Source: Butyrivibrio fibrisolvens
Lineage (GTDB): Bacteria; Bacillota; Clostridia; Lachnospirales; Lachnospiraceae
Assembly (NCBI RefSeq): GCF_037113525.1
Contig: NZ_CP146963.1
Span: 310,001-374,000 of the forward strand
DNA: 64,000 bases
Reading direction: 5' to 3'
Positions 59,671-64,000 of this stretch are shown here, one piece after another. Under the pieces are notes generated by a model, which saw only the letters and a list, made by a program, of their open reading frames with translations, did not search any database and had not been told where the DNA came from. The first letter of the stretch is position 1. Each line of letters begins with the position of its first letter. A program made the position numbers and the translations under genes.

Positions 59671-64000
<4,330 letters not shown>

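Overview
The window reads as a chromosomal segment of a Gram-positive, low-GC anaerobe of the Clostridia, most likely a rumen or gut Lachnospiraceae of the Butyrivibrio/Pseudobutyrivibrio type. This is inferred from a type III glutamine synthetase, an ammonium channel fused to a PII domain, a GH120-type beta-xylosidase, BspA-like leucine-rich-repeat surface proteins, strong AGGAGG ribosome binding sites and many lipoproteins. No database search was possible; every family name rests on motifs I could read.

Layout. 1-2054: an HD-GYP response regulator and an RmlC-like sugar epimerase, separated by a 244-bp repeat element. 2110-6380: a riboflavin operon (ribD-ribE-ribBA-ribH) behind a strong promoter, an operator-like dyad and an FMN riboswitch. 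6377-8815: a zinc-ribbon protein and a flagellin carrying an inserted HExxH metalloprotease (flagellinolysin type). 9180-18510: a GH120 beta-xylosidase, an unrecognised cysteine-containing protein, a decayed tandem cluster of three BspA-like LRR genes with shared promoter and terminator repeats, and a putative TIM-barrel hydrolase. 18761-24377: sulfur metabolism (LysR regulator, O-acetylhomoserine sulfhydrylase, cysteine desulfurase, MnmA). 24641-27040: an amino-acid ABC transporter whose substrate-binding domain appears circularly permuted. 27057-30417: a two-component system plus a DUF975 membrane protein, flanked by two copies of a 171/172-bp palindromic element whose arms co-vary.

30724-41051 is an AT-rich accessory stretch: two metallophosphoesterases, exonuclease III, two AAA ATPases with PD-(D/E)XK-like tails (one behind a 3 x 52 bp tandem array of dyads), a LexA/CI-like regulator lacking catalytic residues, a phosphatase, a Tudor-like protein and a MATE exporter. 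41568-45857: a Lon-like ATPase without protease domain, proA and a lipoprotein. 46046-52996: a transglutaminase-like secreted protein followed by jetA-jetB-jetC, the SMC-type core of a Wadjet/MksBEF complex, with no jetD nuclease in the window. 53116-54540: tRNA-Ser(CGA), a third copy of the 1174-type element and a secreted acidic protein.

54729-64000 is a nitrogen-assimilation cluster: amt-PII fusion, glnN (GSIII) and gltB (cut by the window end). Each has an intrinsic terminator in or before its leader. The gltB leader also carries two hexaloop hairpins, the second overlapping the terminator arm, which suggests ANTAR-type antitermination. Together these genes take up ammonium, fix it as glutamine and convert it to glutamate.

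Most notable for follow-up: the permuted transporter, the jetABC locus lacking jetD, the 52-bp dyad array, the co-varying palindromic elements, the flagellin protease and the nitrogen-gene leaders.
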